Assembly (NCBI GenBank): GCA_027456925.1
Contig: DAIDTZ010000054.1
Coordinates: 1 to 14,989 of the forward strand
Direction of reading: 5' to 3'
Length of the DNA stretch: 14,989 bases
Source: Nitrospirota bacterium
GTDB taxonomy: Bacteria; Nitrospirota; UBA9217
The notes under the pieces were generated by a model. The model worked only from the letters and a program-made list of their open reading frames with translations, was not told the DNA's origin and did not search any database. Both the position numbers and the translations under genes were made by a program. Every line of letters starts with the position of its first letter. Position 1 is the first letter of the stretch. This document shows positions 6,883-14,586 of this stretch, one piece after another.

Positions 6883-7029
6883 GCCAAGAGACTTCCCGGG
6901 ATCGGGATGCTCCTGTATCAAGGTGTTATTGCCTTTGAGATTTGGACCAACAAAAAGGCGCCGGTAGCAATAATGAAAAATGCGCTTTCCCGGCAGATTA
7001 CCGCACGGAGCAGCGATCGCGGAAAATAG
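6883..7029 (+). pseudogene. aroE: Severed C-terminal segment of AroE, in frame after the TGA
   Basis: Forty-eight codons read on from the aroE stop to TAG 7027-7029 in the same frame: KRLPGIGMLLYQG, then IAFEIWT and APVAIM. This is the conserved C-terminal helix region of shikimate dehydrogenase, whose signature is GxGML-x-QG followed by AFxxW. With it the protein would be 289 residues, a normal length. No alternative start with a ribosome site lies before the segment, so it would be untranslated unless the TGA is an error or is read through. Confidence 0.8.
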
Positions 7030-7040
7030 GCCGACTCATC

Positions 7041-7069
7041 TTGACATACTTGACGCATTAAAGTAATAT
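7041..7069 (+). promoter_or_regulatory. Near-consensus sigma-70 promoter of the pilB operon
   Basis: TTGACA at 7041-7046, a 17-base spacer and TAATAT at 7064-7069 predict a start near 7076. The leader of about 29 bases contains the ribosome site TAAGGAGT (7093-7100) before ATG 7105. No -24/-12 sigma-54 element is visible here, so the motor genes look constitutively transcribed. Confidence 0.85.
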
Positions 7070-7104
7070 TGTAGTTGATTTGCTTTCCAAATTAAGGAGT
7101 TTCT

Positions 7105-8961
7105 ATGGCAATGTCAGGCAGACTCGGCTCCATGCTCGTCTCGTCGGGTCTCATTACGGATGATCAGCTCAAGAAAGCCCTTTCCACGCAAAAATCGGAG
7201 GGCGGCAGGCTGGGGTCCATTCTGGTAAAGCTCGGCTTTGTGCAGGAAGACAAGCTTATGACCTTCCTGAGCAAGCAGTACGGTGTTCCTTATGTCGACC
7301 TGAGCAAGTTCGAGATCAATTCCACAGTCATTAAGCATATTCCCCCCGACGTCGCCCAAAAGTACCGCATCATGCCGATCAATCGCACCGGAGCTACGAT
7401 AACGATCGCCATGGTTGACCCCTCCAATATATTCGCCATTGACGATATCAAGTTCATGACCGGTTACAACGTCGAAGCAGTGGTGGCGACCGAAGGCGCC
7501 ATTGTTGAAGCGATCAAAAAATATTATGGAGGCGCGAAAGCCCTCGTTGCGGCCAGGCCCGGGTCCGCGACCGCGCAGCAGGCGGCAAAGAAAGAAGAAA
7601 AGCTTACCCTGGAAGCGAAAGATTATGATCTCGAAGACGGCGGAATGGAAGAATCCCTTATCGATGACATCGACACCGGCGGCGAGGTGGATGTCGAAGA
7701 CTTTGATAATCTCGTTCACGGCGCTGTCGACGAACTCGAGGTCGTGGAGGACGAAAAGCTGGATGCCTTGTCCGGGGAAGTTGAAGCGCCCATTGTCAAG
7801 CTGGTGAACGGCATCCTGTTGCGAGCCGCCAAATTGGGCGTAAGCGACATTCACATCGAACCCTACGAAAAAAAATTCCGGGTCCGGTATCGCCTTGACG
7901 GCGTTCTGAAAACGGTCATGGGCCTTCCGCTCAAGATCAGGAATGCGATCATCTCGCGCATCAAGATCATGGCCCAGCTCGACATTGCCGAACGCAGGCT
8001 TCCCCAGGACGGCAGAATCAAGCTGAAAATGAGCAGGAACAAGGTCATGGATTTCCGGGTCTCCGTTCTTCCGACCCTCTTTGGCGAAAAGATCGTCATG
8101 CGGCTGCTCGACAAATCGAATCTGCAACTCGACATGACCAAGCTCGGATTCGATGAAGACCAGCTGGTAGACTTCAAAGAGGCGCTGGGCAGGCCCTTCG
8201 GCATGGTCCTGGTGACGGGACCCACCGGGAGCGGAAAGACAACGACGCTGTACTCCGCGCTCTCCGAACTGAATACGGACACGGAAAACCTTATGACCGC
8301 GGAAGACCCCGTTGAATTCAACCTGATGGGCATCAACCAGGTCCAGATGAAGGATGAAATCGGGCTTAACTTTGCCGCGGCGCTGCGTTCGTTTCTGCGG
8401 CAGGACCCCGACATCATCATGGTGGGAGAGACCCGCGACTACGAAACGGCGGAGATCGGCGTTAAGGCCGCGCTCACCGGCCATCTCGTGCTCACGACCC
8501 TCCATACCAACGACGCGCCGAGTACGATCAACCGTATGCTCAACATGGGAGTTGAACCGTTCCTCGTGTCTTCGGCGGTGATCCTGATCGTTGCCCAGCG
8601 GCTGGTCCGCAGGGCATGCGTCAACTGCAAGCAGCCCGAGAAGCTGCCCCTTCAAGTCTTTATCGATGCCGGATTTTCACCCGAGGAGGCCCCAACCATT
8701 GTCAGTCACAAGGGGACGGGGTGCGAAGTCTGCAATAAAACGGGGTACAAGGGCAGGGTCGCTCTTTACGAGGTCATGCCGATCAAGGACGAAATCAAAG
8801 AACTGATTCTCCAGGGCGCTTCGGTTTTCGATCTTAAAAAAGCCGCCATCGCAGGGGGGATGAAAACACTGCGGAGAAGCGGCCTCTTGAAAGTAAAGGC
8901 GGGTTTGACATCGCTCGAAGAAGTTGTTGAGAACACGTTCCCGGACAATCAGGCATCATAG
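7105..8961 (+). CDS. pilB: Type IV pilus extension ATPase PilB with c-di-GMP-binding MshEN domain
   Basis: PilB is the cytoplasmic hexameric ATPase that powers pilus assembly. The N-terminus carries two complete 24-residue MshEN motifs, residues 6-29 and 35-58, each RLGxxL-type and ending LxxxLxxQ, with the usual 5-residue spacer. That arrangement binds c-di-GMP in MshE-type ATPases. An acidic, low-complexity linker (about 145-226) joins it to the motor. The motor has Walker A GPTGSGKTTT (Lys378), an aspartate-box and Walker B region with RQDPDIIMVGETRD, the HTND histidine box and a tetracysteine zinc site (Cys505, Cys508, Cys540, Cys543) typical of extension ATPases and absent from PilT. At 618 residues it exceeds the usual ~560-570, mainly through the linker. 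pilT, pilC, pilS and pilR follow in the same direction. Confidence 0.95.
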   Translation: MAMSGRLGSMLVSSGLITDDQLKKALSTQKSEGGRLGSILVKLGFVQEDKLMTFLSKQYGVPYVDLSKFEINSTVIKHIPPDVAQKYRIMPINRTGATITIAMVDPSNIFAIDDIKFMTGYNVEAVVATEGAIVEAIKKYYGGAKALVAARPGSATAQQAAKKEEKLTLEAKDYDLEDGGMEESLIDDIDTGGEVDVEDFDNLVHGAVDELEVVEDEKLDALSGEVEAPIVKLVNGILLRAAKLGVSDIHIEPYEKKFRVRYRLDGVLKTVMGLPLKIRNAIISRIKIMAQLDIAERRLPQDGRIKLKMSRNKVMDFRVSVLPTLFGEKIVMRLLDKSNLQLDMTKLGFDEDQLVDFKEALGRPFGMVLVTGPTGSGKTTTLYSALSELNTDTENLMTAEDPVEFNLMGINQVQMKDEIGLNFAAALRSFLRQDPDIIMVGETRDYETAEIGVKAALTGHLVLTTLHTNDAPSTINRMLNMGVEPFLVSSAVILIVAQRLVRRACVNCKQPEKLPLQVFIDAGFSPEEAPTIVSHKGTGCEVCNKTGYKGRVALYEVMPIKDEIKELILQGASVFDLKKAAIAGGMKTLRRSGLLKVKAGLTSLEEVVENTFPDNQAS

Positions 8962-9001
8962 CCAAATTAGGTAAACGTCAAACATTCGAGGGGTCCTCTT
9001 C

Positions 9002-10102
9002 ATGGCGAATTTACACGATCTGCTCAAATACATGATTGAGAAGGGCGCATCCGATCTTCATATCACCACGGGGATCGCTCCCTGTATCCGCATAGACGGC
9101 AAAGTGAAGCAGATCCCCGGGCTCGAGCCTTTGTCCGGAACACAGACGAAAGATCTCTGCTATAGCATCCTCACTGATGCCCAGAAGCATAAGTTCGAAG
9201 AAAACAGCGAGCTTGATCTCTCCTTCGGCATAAAAAATCTATCGCGTTTTCGCGCAAATATTTTTGTCCAGCGCGGCGCCGTGGCGGCCGCCATCAGGAC
9301 CATTCCGTTTAAAATTAAGACCTTTCAGGAACTCGGTCTGCCTCCGGTCGTATCCGATTTGTGCAACAAACCGCGGGGGCTGATTCTTGTCACCGGTCCG
9401 ACGGGAAGCGGCAAATCGACCACTCTTGCCTCGATGGTCGACAAGATCAACAGCGAGCGGCAGGAGCATATTATCACGATCGAGGACCCGATCGAATATC
9501 TGCATCCGCACAAGAAATGTCTTGTAAATCAGCGTGAGGTCAATGCAGACACGAAATCATTCAAGGACGCGCTGAAGTATATTCTGCGGCAGGACCCCGA
9601 TGTGGTGCTGGTGGGAGAAATGCGCGACCTGGAGACTATCGAGGCCGCCCTGACCATCGCGGAGACGGGCCACCTGACCTTCGCAACGCTCCATACGAAC
9701 TCGGCAGTCCAGACCATGAACCGCATTATCGACGTGTTCCCGCCCCATCAGCAATCACAGGTTCGGGCGCAGCTTTCCTTTGTTCTGGAAGGCATTATGT
9801 CTCAAACGCTCGTACCGAAGGTCGGCGGAGGGCGGGTGCTTGCTCTCGAGGTTCTGGTGCCGAACTCGGCGATCCGAAATCTCATCCGGGAAGACAAGAT
9901 CCATCAGATTTATTCGACGATGCAGACCGGCCAGTCCAAGTTCGGCATGCAAACCCTGAATCAGTCGTTGTACGATCTCTATGTGAAAAAATTAGTTTCC
10001 TATGAAGATTGCATCGGGAGGTCGTCCGTTGTCGAAGAGCTCATGGCGATGCTCGGGCGTTCCGGCCTCGCATCACAGATGGTTCAAAAGGATTACCGGT
10101 AA
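9002..10102 (+). CDS. pilT: Type IV pilus retraction ATPase PilT
   Basis: PilT is the hexameric ATPase that depolymerises the pilus, powering twitching motility and DNA uptake. This 366-residue protein begins ANLHDLLKYMIEKGASDLHI, the usual PilT N-terminus. Walker A is GPTGSGKSTT with Lys138, the Walker B region contains RQDPDVVLVGEMRD, and a histidine box (TLHTNSA) follows. The PilT-specific AIRNLIRE motif, needed for retraction in studied homologues, is intact at 290-297. There is no tetracysteine site. The start ATG follows CGAGGGG (8987-8993) with 8-base spacing. It lies 40 bases after pilB and 106 before pilC. The pairing with pilB and the specific motif make PilT much more likely than the related PilU. 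Confidence 0.95.
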   Translation: MANLHDLLKYMIEKGASDLHITTGIAPCIRIDGKVKQIPGLEPLSGTQTKDLCYSILTDAQKHKFEENSELDLSFGIKNLSRFRANIFVQRGAVAAAIRTIPFKIKTFQELGLPPVVSDLCNKPRGLILVTGPTGSGKSTTLASMVDKINSERQEHIITIEDPIEYLHPHKKCLVNQREVNADTKSFKDALKYILRQDPDVVLVGEMRDLETIEAALTIAETGHLTFATLHTNSAVQTMNRIIDVFPPHQQSQVRAQLSFVLEGIMSQTLVPKVGGGRVLALEVLVPNSAIRNLIREDKIHQIYSTMQTGQSKFGMQTLNQSLYDLYVKKLVSYEDCIGRSSVVEELMAMLGRSGLASQMVQKDYR

Positions 10103-10208
10103 TTTTTGTTCCATTGCGCCTGATAATGCATCTCTGATTTGACGTACGATAGAGGAGCGTCTACGGAAGGGCACACGAGTCCGCGGTCGTTAAAACAAGG
10201 AGTGAAAA

Positions 10209-11423
10209 ATGGCGGCAAGCGTTTTTGTATGGGAAGGCAAGACACGGCAAGGGGCCGTGCAAAAAGGTGAACTGGCGGCAAACAGCAAGGAAGAAGTCAT
10301 CGCCCTGCTCAGGAAACAGAATATTCTCCCCATCAATGTGACTGCTAAGCCGAAAGAGCTCAAGCTGAGTTTCGGCGGCGGACCCAAAATCACCGATAAA
10401 GACATCGTGATTTTTACACGGCAGCTGGCAACTATGATAGACGCCGGATTGCCGCTCGTGCAATGCCTCGATATTCTCGGCGTCCAGACCGAAAATAAAT
10501 CGCTCGCCAAGATCGTGGGACAGGTGAGGTCCGACGTGGAGAGCGGGGCGACCTTTGCCGACGCGCTTAAGAAACACCCGAAAGTATTCGACAATCTCTA
10601 TGTGAATATGGTCGCTGCCGGCGAGGCAGGCGGTATTCTTGACACCATCCTGCAAAGGCTTGCGTCATACATGGAGAAGTTTGCGAAAATCAAGTCACAA
10701 ATAAAGTCCGCAATGATCTATCCTTCTGTCATTCTTTTCGTGGCGGTCGCGGTGGTTGCTCTTTTGCTGGTCGTTGTGGTTCCCATGTTGGCTAATATGT
10801 TTGCCTCGTCGGGGCAGGCGTTGCCCTTGCCTACCCGCATTGTGATCGCATTCAGTGACTTTCTTAAGGGATGGGGCGGATTGATTCTTCTTGTTATAGT
10901 CGTCGGGTTTTTCGTGGGGCTCAAACAATTTAGAAAAACGGAAAACGGCCTGAGAATAACCGACGGAATTGCTTTGAAGATTCCTGTTGCCGGTTCCTTG
11001 ATTCAAAGAGTCTCGGTGGCTAAGTTTACGCGTACGCTCGGAACGCTGATGACGAGCGGTGTGCCTATTCTTGAGGGATTGTTGATCGTTTCACGCACCG
11101 CGGGGAACAAGGTGGTGGAAGAAGCGATCATGCAGACTCGGCAAAGCGTGAGCGAAGGAAAAACGCTTGCTGAGCCGTTGGGCAGGGCTAAGGTTTTCCC
11201 CCAAATGGTCGTTCAGATGATCGCCGTTGGCGAAGCAACAGGTGCGTTGGACAATATGCTGAATAAAATCGCCGATTTTTACGACGATGAAGTTGACGCT
11301 GCGGTTGCGACCCTCACTTCCATGCTTGAGCCTATGCTCATGATTTTTCTTGGAGTAACAGTCGGTTTCGTTATCATCGCCATGTACATGCCTATATTCC
11401 AGATGGGATCAACGGTCGGCTGA
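10209..11423 (+). CDS. pilC: Type IV pilus inner-membrane platform protein PilC
   Basis: PilC is the inner-membrane platform on which PilB and PilT act to insert or remove pilin subunits. This 404-residue protein has two T2SSF domains: one from about residue 68 (FTRQLATMIDAGLPL) and one from about 270 (FTRTLGTLMTSGVPI). Membrane segments lie at about 169-195, 222-240 and 373-398, the last near the C-terminus as expected. Repeated GEA(G/T)G motifs (VAAGEAGG, VAVGEATG) are typical. The start ATG follows AAGGAG at 10197-10202. The 106-base gap upstream shows no convincing promoter, so transcription probably comes from pilB. The pilS GTG lies 15 bases downstream. GspF of type II secretion is the main alternative and is disfavoured by the neighbours. 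Confidence 0.95.
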   Translation: MAASVFVWEGKTRQGAVQKGELAANSKEEVIALLRKQNILPINVTAKPKELKLSFGGGPKITDKDIVIFTRQLATMIDAGLPLVQCLDILGVQTENKSLAKIVGQVRSDVESGATFADALKKHPKVFDNLYVNMVAAGEAGGILDTILQRLASYMEKFAKIKSQIKSAMIYPSVILFVAVAVVALLLVVVVPMLANMFASSGQALPLPTRIVIAFSDFLKGWGGLILLVIVVGFFVGLKQFRKTENGLRITDGIALKIPVAGSLIQRVSVAKFTRTLGTLMTSGVPILEGLLIVSRTAGNKVVEEAIMQTRQSVSEGKTLAEPLGRAKVFPQMVVQMIAVGEATGALDNMLNKIADFYDDEVDAAVATLTSMLEPMLMIFLGVTVGFVIIAMYMPIFQMGSTVG

Positions 11424-11438
11424 TAGTTAGAACGCACA

Positions 11439-13151
11439 GTGACTCGAGAATATTCAAGAGAAGAATACTCTATCCGTATTAAATGGCTCATTTGGAGCAG
11501 GGTGATCCTTACGACCTTTCTGGTCGGCACCCTGATTTTTTTTCAACAGCGGTATAGAATCTACTCATTTCATATTGCTGTTTTGTATTATGTGCTTTTG
11601 TCGGTCTATTTCCTGGCCGTTATTTACCGGTACCTGCTCCGCACATTCAAAAACCTCTCCTTCCTGGGCTACCTTCAAACCTCTATCGATATCGTTTTGA
11701 TTACGTTTCTCGTTTATCTTACCGGAGGAATCGACAGCGGTTTTTCCGTGCTCTATCATCTGACCATTATATCAGCAAGCATCATTTTATACCGTCGCGG
11801 AGGATACCTTGCGGCTTCTTTTGCCAGCATTCTGTACGGGACGATGCTTGACATGCAGTATTACGATGCCTTTTTTTTTGCACGAAGCCAGAACTTTACC
11901 GCAGTGCAGGTCCTGTATCAGGTTTTCATCAATATCCTTTCCTTTTACATCGTGGCCCTTCTGAGCGGCTACCTGACCGAGCGTTTGCGCAAAACACACC
12001 AGGAACTTCATGATAAAAGCATCGATTTTGACGATCTTCGGGTGCTTCAGGAGCATATCCTGAAAAGCGTCGGCAGCGGAATCCTCACGATGGATTTGAG
12101 CGGCAATGTCACTTCGTGGAACCGGGCAGCGGAGCAGATCACCGGCTACAGCCCTGATGAGATCAAGAGCAGGTGGCAGGACGTCTTCGAAAGCAGTATT
12201 AAAGAGCTCTTCGGTCATACCGACGCTCTCAAAGAACGGCCGTTCCATTTCAACGCTCAGGTAATAAAAAAAGACGGCGATACGGCCATTTTTCGCATGA
12301 TCGCGTCACTCCTCAAAGATGATGCCAATGTTGTTCGCGGCGTTATCCTGACGTTTCAGGATATAACGAAAATCATCGAGATGGAGGAACGGATGAGGAG
12401 GCAGGAGCGGCTGGCAACAGTCGGCAGCCTTGCCGCGGGCATTGCCCATGAAATACAGAACCCGCTCGCGGCGCTCAGCGGATCGATCCAGGTGCTGCAG
12501 GGCGAACTCGACTTGAAGGATGATAATAAACGCCTCATGAATATTGTCGTGCGGGAAACGGACAGGCTCAACACCATTATTACGGAATTTTTGGAATATG
12601 CCCGCCCCGCCGGCGCTCAGATCGCCCAGATCGAGTTCCTCTCCGCGATGGATGAAACGATAACGCTCTTAAGAAACAGCAAAAATTTCCAGGAGAATAT
12701 TATTATTAAATGCGACATCGACCCGCATATTGCATTAAAAGGGGACCCGCAGCGCTTACGGCAGGTTTTTTGGAATCTCCTCATTAATGCATGCCAGGCC
12801 ATGCCTGCGGGCGGCACGCTCACCATCACGGCTGCGCCTTATTCTCATGGGGAGGATGATGCGACCATGTGCCTGATCACCATAGCTGATACCGGCCGGG
12901 GAATTGAGGGCGAGGACCTTGCGAAAATATTCGATCCCTTCTTTACAACGAAAACGGAAGGAACGGGGCTGGGTTTGGCGATAGCATATCGTATCATCGA
13001 TGATCACGGGGGAAGTATCGCTGTCGACAGCGAGCCGGGAAAAGGAACGCAATGCAAAATCAGACTGCCTATGGCGGAAGGGGCGGCTGATATGCGGGGC
13101 GAGACGGAGATCGTGCAGCATCACCTGCGGGATCGAGAGGGTCTGAACTGA
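11439..13151 (+). CDS. pilS: Pilus sensor histidine kinase PilS
   Basis: PilS is the membrane kinase that controls PilR and hence pilin transcription; in Pseudomonas it responds to pilin level in the membrane. This 570-residue protein has about six N-terminal membrane segments (about 17-36, 45-65, 75-95, 103-118, 122-140, 156-180). A PAS domain (about 205-320, with GNVTSWNRAAEQITGYSPDE) follows. HisKA has His337 in HEIQNP, and the ATPase domain has NLLINACQAM, DTGRGIEGEDL, FDPFFTT and GTGLGLAIAYRI. The start is GTG 11439, without a clear ribosome site, so translation may depend on coupling to pilC. A run of nine T at 11871-11879 encodes Phe145-147. One base separates it from pilR. Confidence 0.92.
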   Translation: MTREYSREEYSIRIKWLIWSRVILTTFLVGTLIFFQQRYRIYSFHIAVLYYVLLSVYFLAVIYRYLLRTFKNLSFLGYLQTSIDIVLITFLVYLTGGIDSGFSVLYHLTIISASIILYRRGGYLAASFASILYGTMLDMQYYDAFFFARSQNFTAVQVLYQVFINILSFYIVALLSGYLTERLRKTHQELHDKSIDFDDLRVLQEHILKSVGSGILTMDLSGNVTSWNRAAEQITGYSPDEIKSRWQDVFESSIKELFGHTDALKERPFHFNAQVIKKDGDTAIFRMIASLLKDDANVVRGVILTFQDITKIIEMEERMRRQERLATVGSLAAGIAHEIQNPLAALSGSIQVLQGELDLKDDNKRLMNIVVRETDRLNTIITEFLEYARPAGAQIAQIEFLSAMDETITLLRNSKNFQENIIIKCDIDPHIALKGDPQRLRQVFWNLLINACQAMPAGGTLTITAAPYSHGEDDATMCLITIADTGRGIEGEDLAKIFDPFFTTKTEGTGLGLAIAYRIIDDHGGSIAVDSEPGKGTQCKIRLPMAEGAADMRGETEIVQHHLRDREGLN

Positions 13152-13152
13152 C

Positions 13153-14526
13153 ATGAGCAAAATTCTCGTTGTTGATGATGAGCAAAGCATGAGGGATTTT
13201 CTCGCGATCATGCTCAAAAAAGAAGGCCACGATGTCGTGACTGCCGAGAACGGCAGCGACGCGCTGAAAGCGGTGCAGGCTGAAATATTCGATCTCGTGA
13301 TCAGCGACGTAAAAATGTCCGGATTGGACGGCATCGACGTCTTGAAAGCAACGAAAGAGATATCGCCGGAAACCGTTGTTATTATGGTCACGGCTTTCGC
13401 AACTGCGGAGACCGCGGTGGAGGCCATGAAACAAGGGGCCTATGATTACATTATCAAGCCATTCAAGATCGATGAGATGAAATTCATCATCAATAACTCT
13501 CTTGAGAAGCGCCACTTGAGGAAAGAAAATATCCTTCTCAAACGGGAAATAGCGTCTCGCGCGGGCTTCGAAAATTTTATCGGGAAGAGCGGGCCGATGC
13601 AGAAGGTGTTTGCGCTCATTCGGCAGGTTGCTGAAACGAACAGCATCGTTTTGATTTCCGGAGAAAGCGGGACGGGAAAGGAACTCGTGGCCCGGGCCAT
13701 TCATGTGAATAGTCCGAGAAAAAACGGCCCCTTTGTCACGGTTAACTGCGGAGCATTGCCTGAAACTCTGCTGGAAAGCGAGTTGTTCGGCTATATGAAG
13801 GGCGCCTTTACCGGGGCAACCTCGAACAAACAGGGACTTTTTGAAGCGGCGAACGGCGGAGCTATTTTTCTCGATGAGATCAGCGCGACGACGCCGGCGT
13901 TGCAGGTAAAATTGCTCCGCGTTCTTCAGGAACGCGAATTCATGCGCGTCGGGGGGACGACGGGGATAAAAGTCGACGTCCATATCATTGCCGCCAGCAA
14001 TAAAGACCTGTTTGCCGAGGTCTCCAAGGGATTGTTCAGGGAAGATCTTTTCTACCGGCTTAACGTGATACCCATTCACCTGCCTCCTCTCCGGGAGAGG
14101 AAAGAAGACATCCCCGCGCTTATCGATTTTTTCCTCAAGAAATTCGCTAAAAAAGAGGGCGCGTCCCTCTTGATAAAAAAAATCGACGCTGAAGCGCTGG
14201 AAGTACTCATGCAACACCCATGGCCGGGGAACGTCCGGGAACTGGAAAATATGATCGAACGCCTGGCCATCATCACGCCCGGAGATACGATTCGTCTTAA
14301 GCATGTCCCCGATGCAGTAAAGAACATCCGATCCTGTTCCGAACTTGTTTCTCTGGACATCCCCGAGGCAGGCCTGGATCTGGAAGCGTTGCTGGAAGAT
14401 GCCGAGAAAGCATTCTTGCAAAAAGCGCTTGAAAAGACCGGCGGCGTCAAGACCGAAGCGGCCAAACTCCTGGGTCTTACGTTCCGGTCGTTCCGGCATC
14501 GTCTGCAGAAGTATGATGCTTCCTGA
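13153..14526 (+). CDS. pilR: Pilus sigma-54-dependent response regulator PilR
   Basis: PilR is phosphorylated by PilS and activates sigma-54 transcription of the major pilin gene in studied species. This 457-residue protein has a receiver domain with D8/D9, phospho-acceptor Asp52 and the conserved lysine in IIKPF. The AAA+ domain has Walker A GESGTGKE and the canonical sigma-54 loop GAFTGA at 217-222. A C-terminal Fis-type helix-turn-helix contains GGVKTEAAKLLGLTFRSFRHRLQKY. The ATG follows the pilS stop by one base, so the pair is translationally linked. No pilA lies downstream before the ubiD-family gene, so the regulated promoter is elsewhere. The assignment to PilR rests on both sequence and position after pilS. 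Confidence 0.93.
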   Translation: MSKILVVDDEQSMRDFLAIMLKKEGHDVVTAENGSDALKAVQAEIFDLVISDVKMSGLDGIDVLKATKEISPETVVIMVTAFATAETAVEAMKQGAYDYIIKPFKIDEMKFIINNSLEKRHLRKENILLKREIASRAGFENFIGKSGPMQKVFALIRQVAETNSIVLISGESGTGKELVARAIHVNSPRKNGPFVTVNCGALPETLLESELFGYMKGAFTGATSNKQGLFEAANGGAIFLDEISATTPALQVKLLRVLQEREFMRVGGTTGIKVDVHIIAASNKDLFAEVSKGLFREDLFYRLNVIPIHLPPLRERKEDIPALIDFFLKKFAKKEGASLLIKKIDAEALEVLMQHPWPGNVRELENMIERLAIITPGDTIRLKHVPDAVKNIRSCSELVSLDIPEAGLDLEALLEDAEKAFLQKALEKTGGVKTEAAKLLGLTFRSFRHRLQKYDAS

Positions 14527-14527
14527 C

Positions 14528-14546
14528 CGGGAATCCCCGAGTTTTT
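14528..14546 (+). terminator. Weak intrinsic terminator candidate after pilR
   Basis: CGGG (14528-14531) and CCCG (14536-14539) form a 4-bp all-GC stem with loop AATC, followed by AG and five T (14542-14546). It begins 2 bases after the pilR stop. The stem is short, so termination may be partial. Confidence 0.35.
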
Positions 14547-14548
14547 GA

Positions 14549-14577
14549 TTGCAAATCCGCAATAATTTCGCTACAAT
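14549..14577 (+). promoter_or_regulatory. Sigma-70-type promoter giving a near-leaderless ubiD-family mRNA
   Basis: TTGCAA at 14549-14554, a 17-base spacer and TACAAT at 14572-14577. The -10 element ends only 9 bases before ATG 14587, so predicted transcription starts near 14584 with a leader of about 3 bases. No Shine-Dalgarno sequence lies between the pilR stop and the ATG. Confidence 0.6.
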
Positions 14578-14586
14578 TCAAACCCT

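Noticed and set aside
6880..6910. TGA in aroE as a selenocysteine codon, with a small hairpin downstream (TCCCG-GGAT-CGGGA, 6894-6907)
   Set aside because: The 5-bp stem with GG in the loop lies at a distance compatible with a bacterial SECIS, but it is too short, the homologous residue is glycine rather than cysteine, and selenocysteine in AroE is not known.
7114..8655. 513-codon minus-strand open frame opposite pilB
   Set aside because: It is the antisense reflection of a well-supported gene, with no recognisable domain; codon bias in pilB keeps this frame open.
10103..10208. Separate promoter for pilC, or a sigma-54 -24/-12 element
   Set aside because: TTGACG near 10138 has no reasonable -10 at proper spacing, and no GG-N10-GC pair with flanking consensus was found.
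13069..14562. 497-codon minus-strand open frame opposite pilR
   Set aside because: It is wholly antisense to pilR, its residue content is typical of a shadow frame, and no promoter or family signal supports it.
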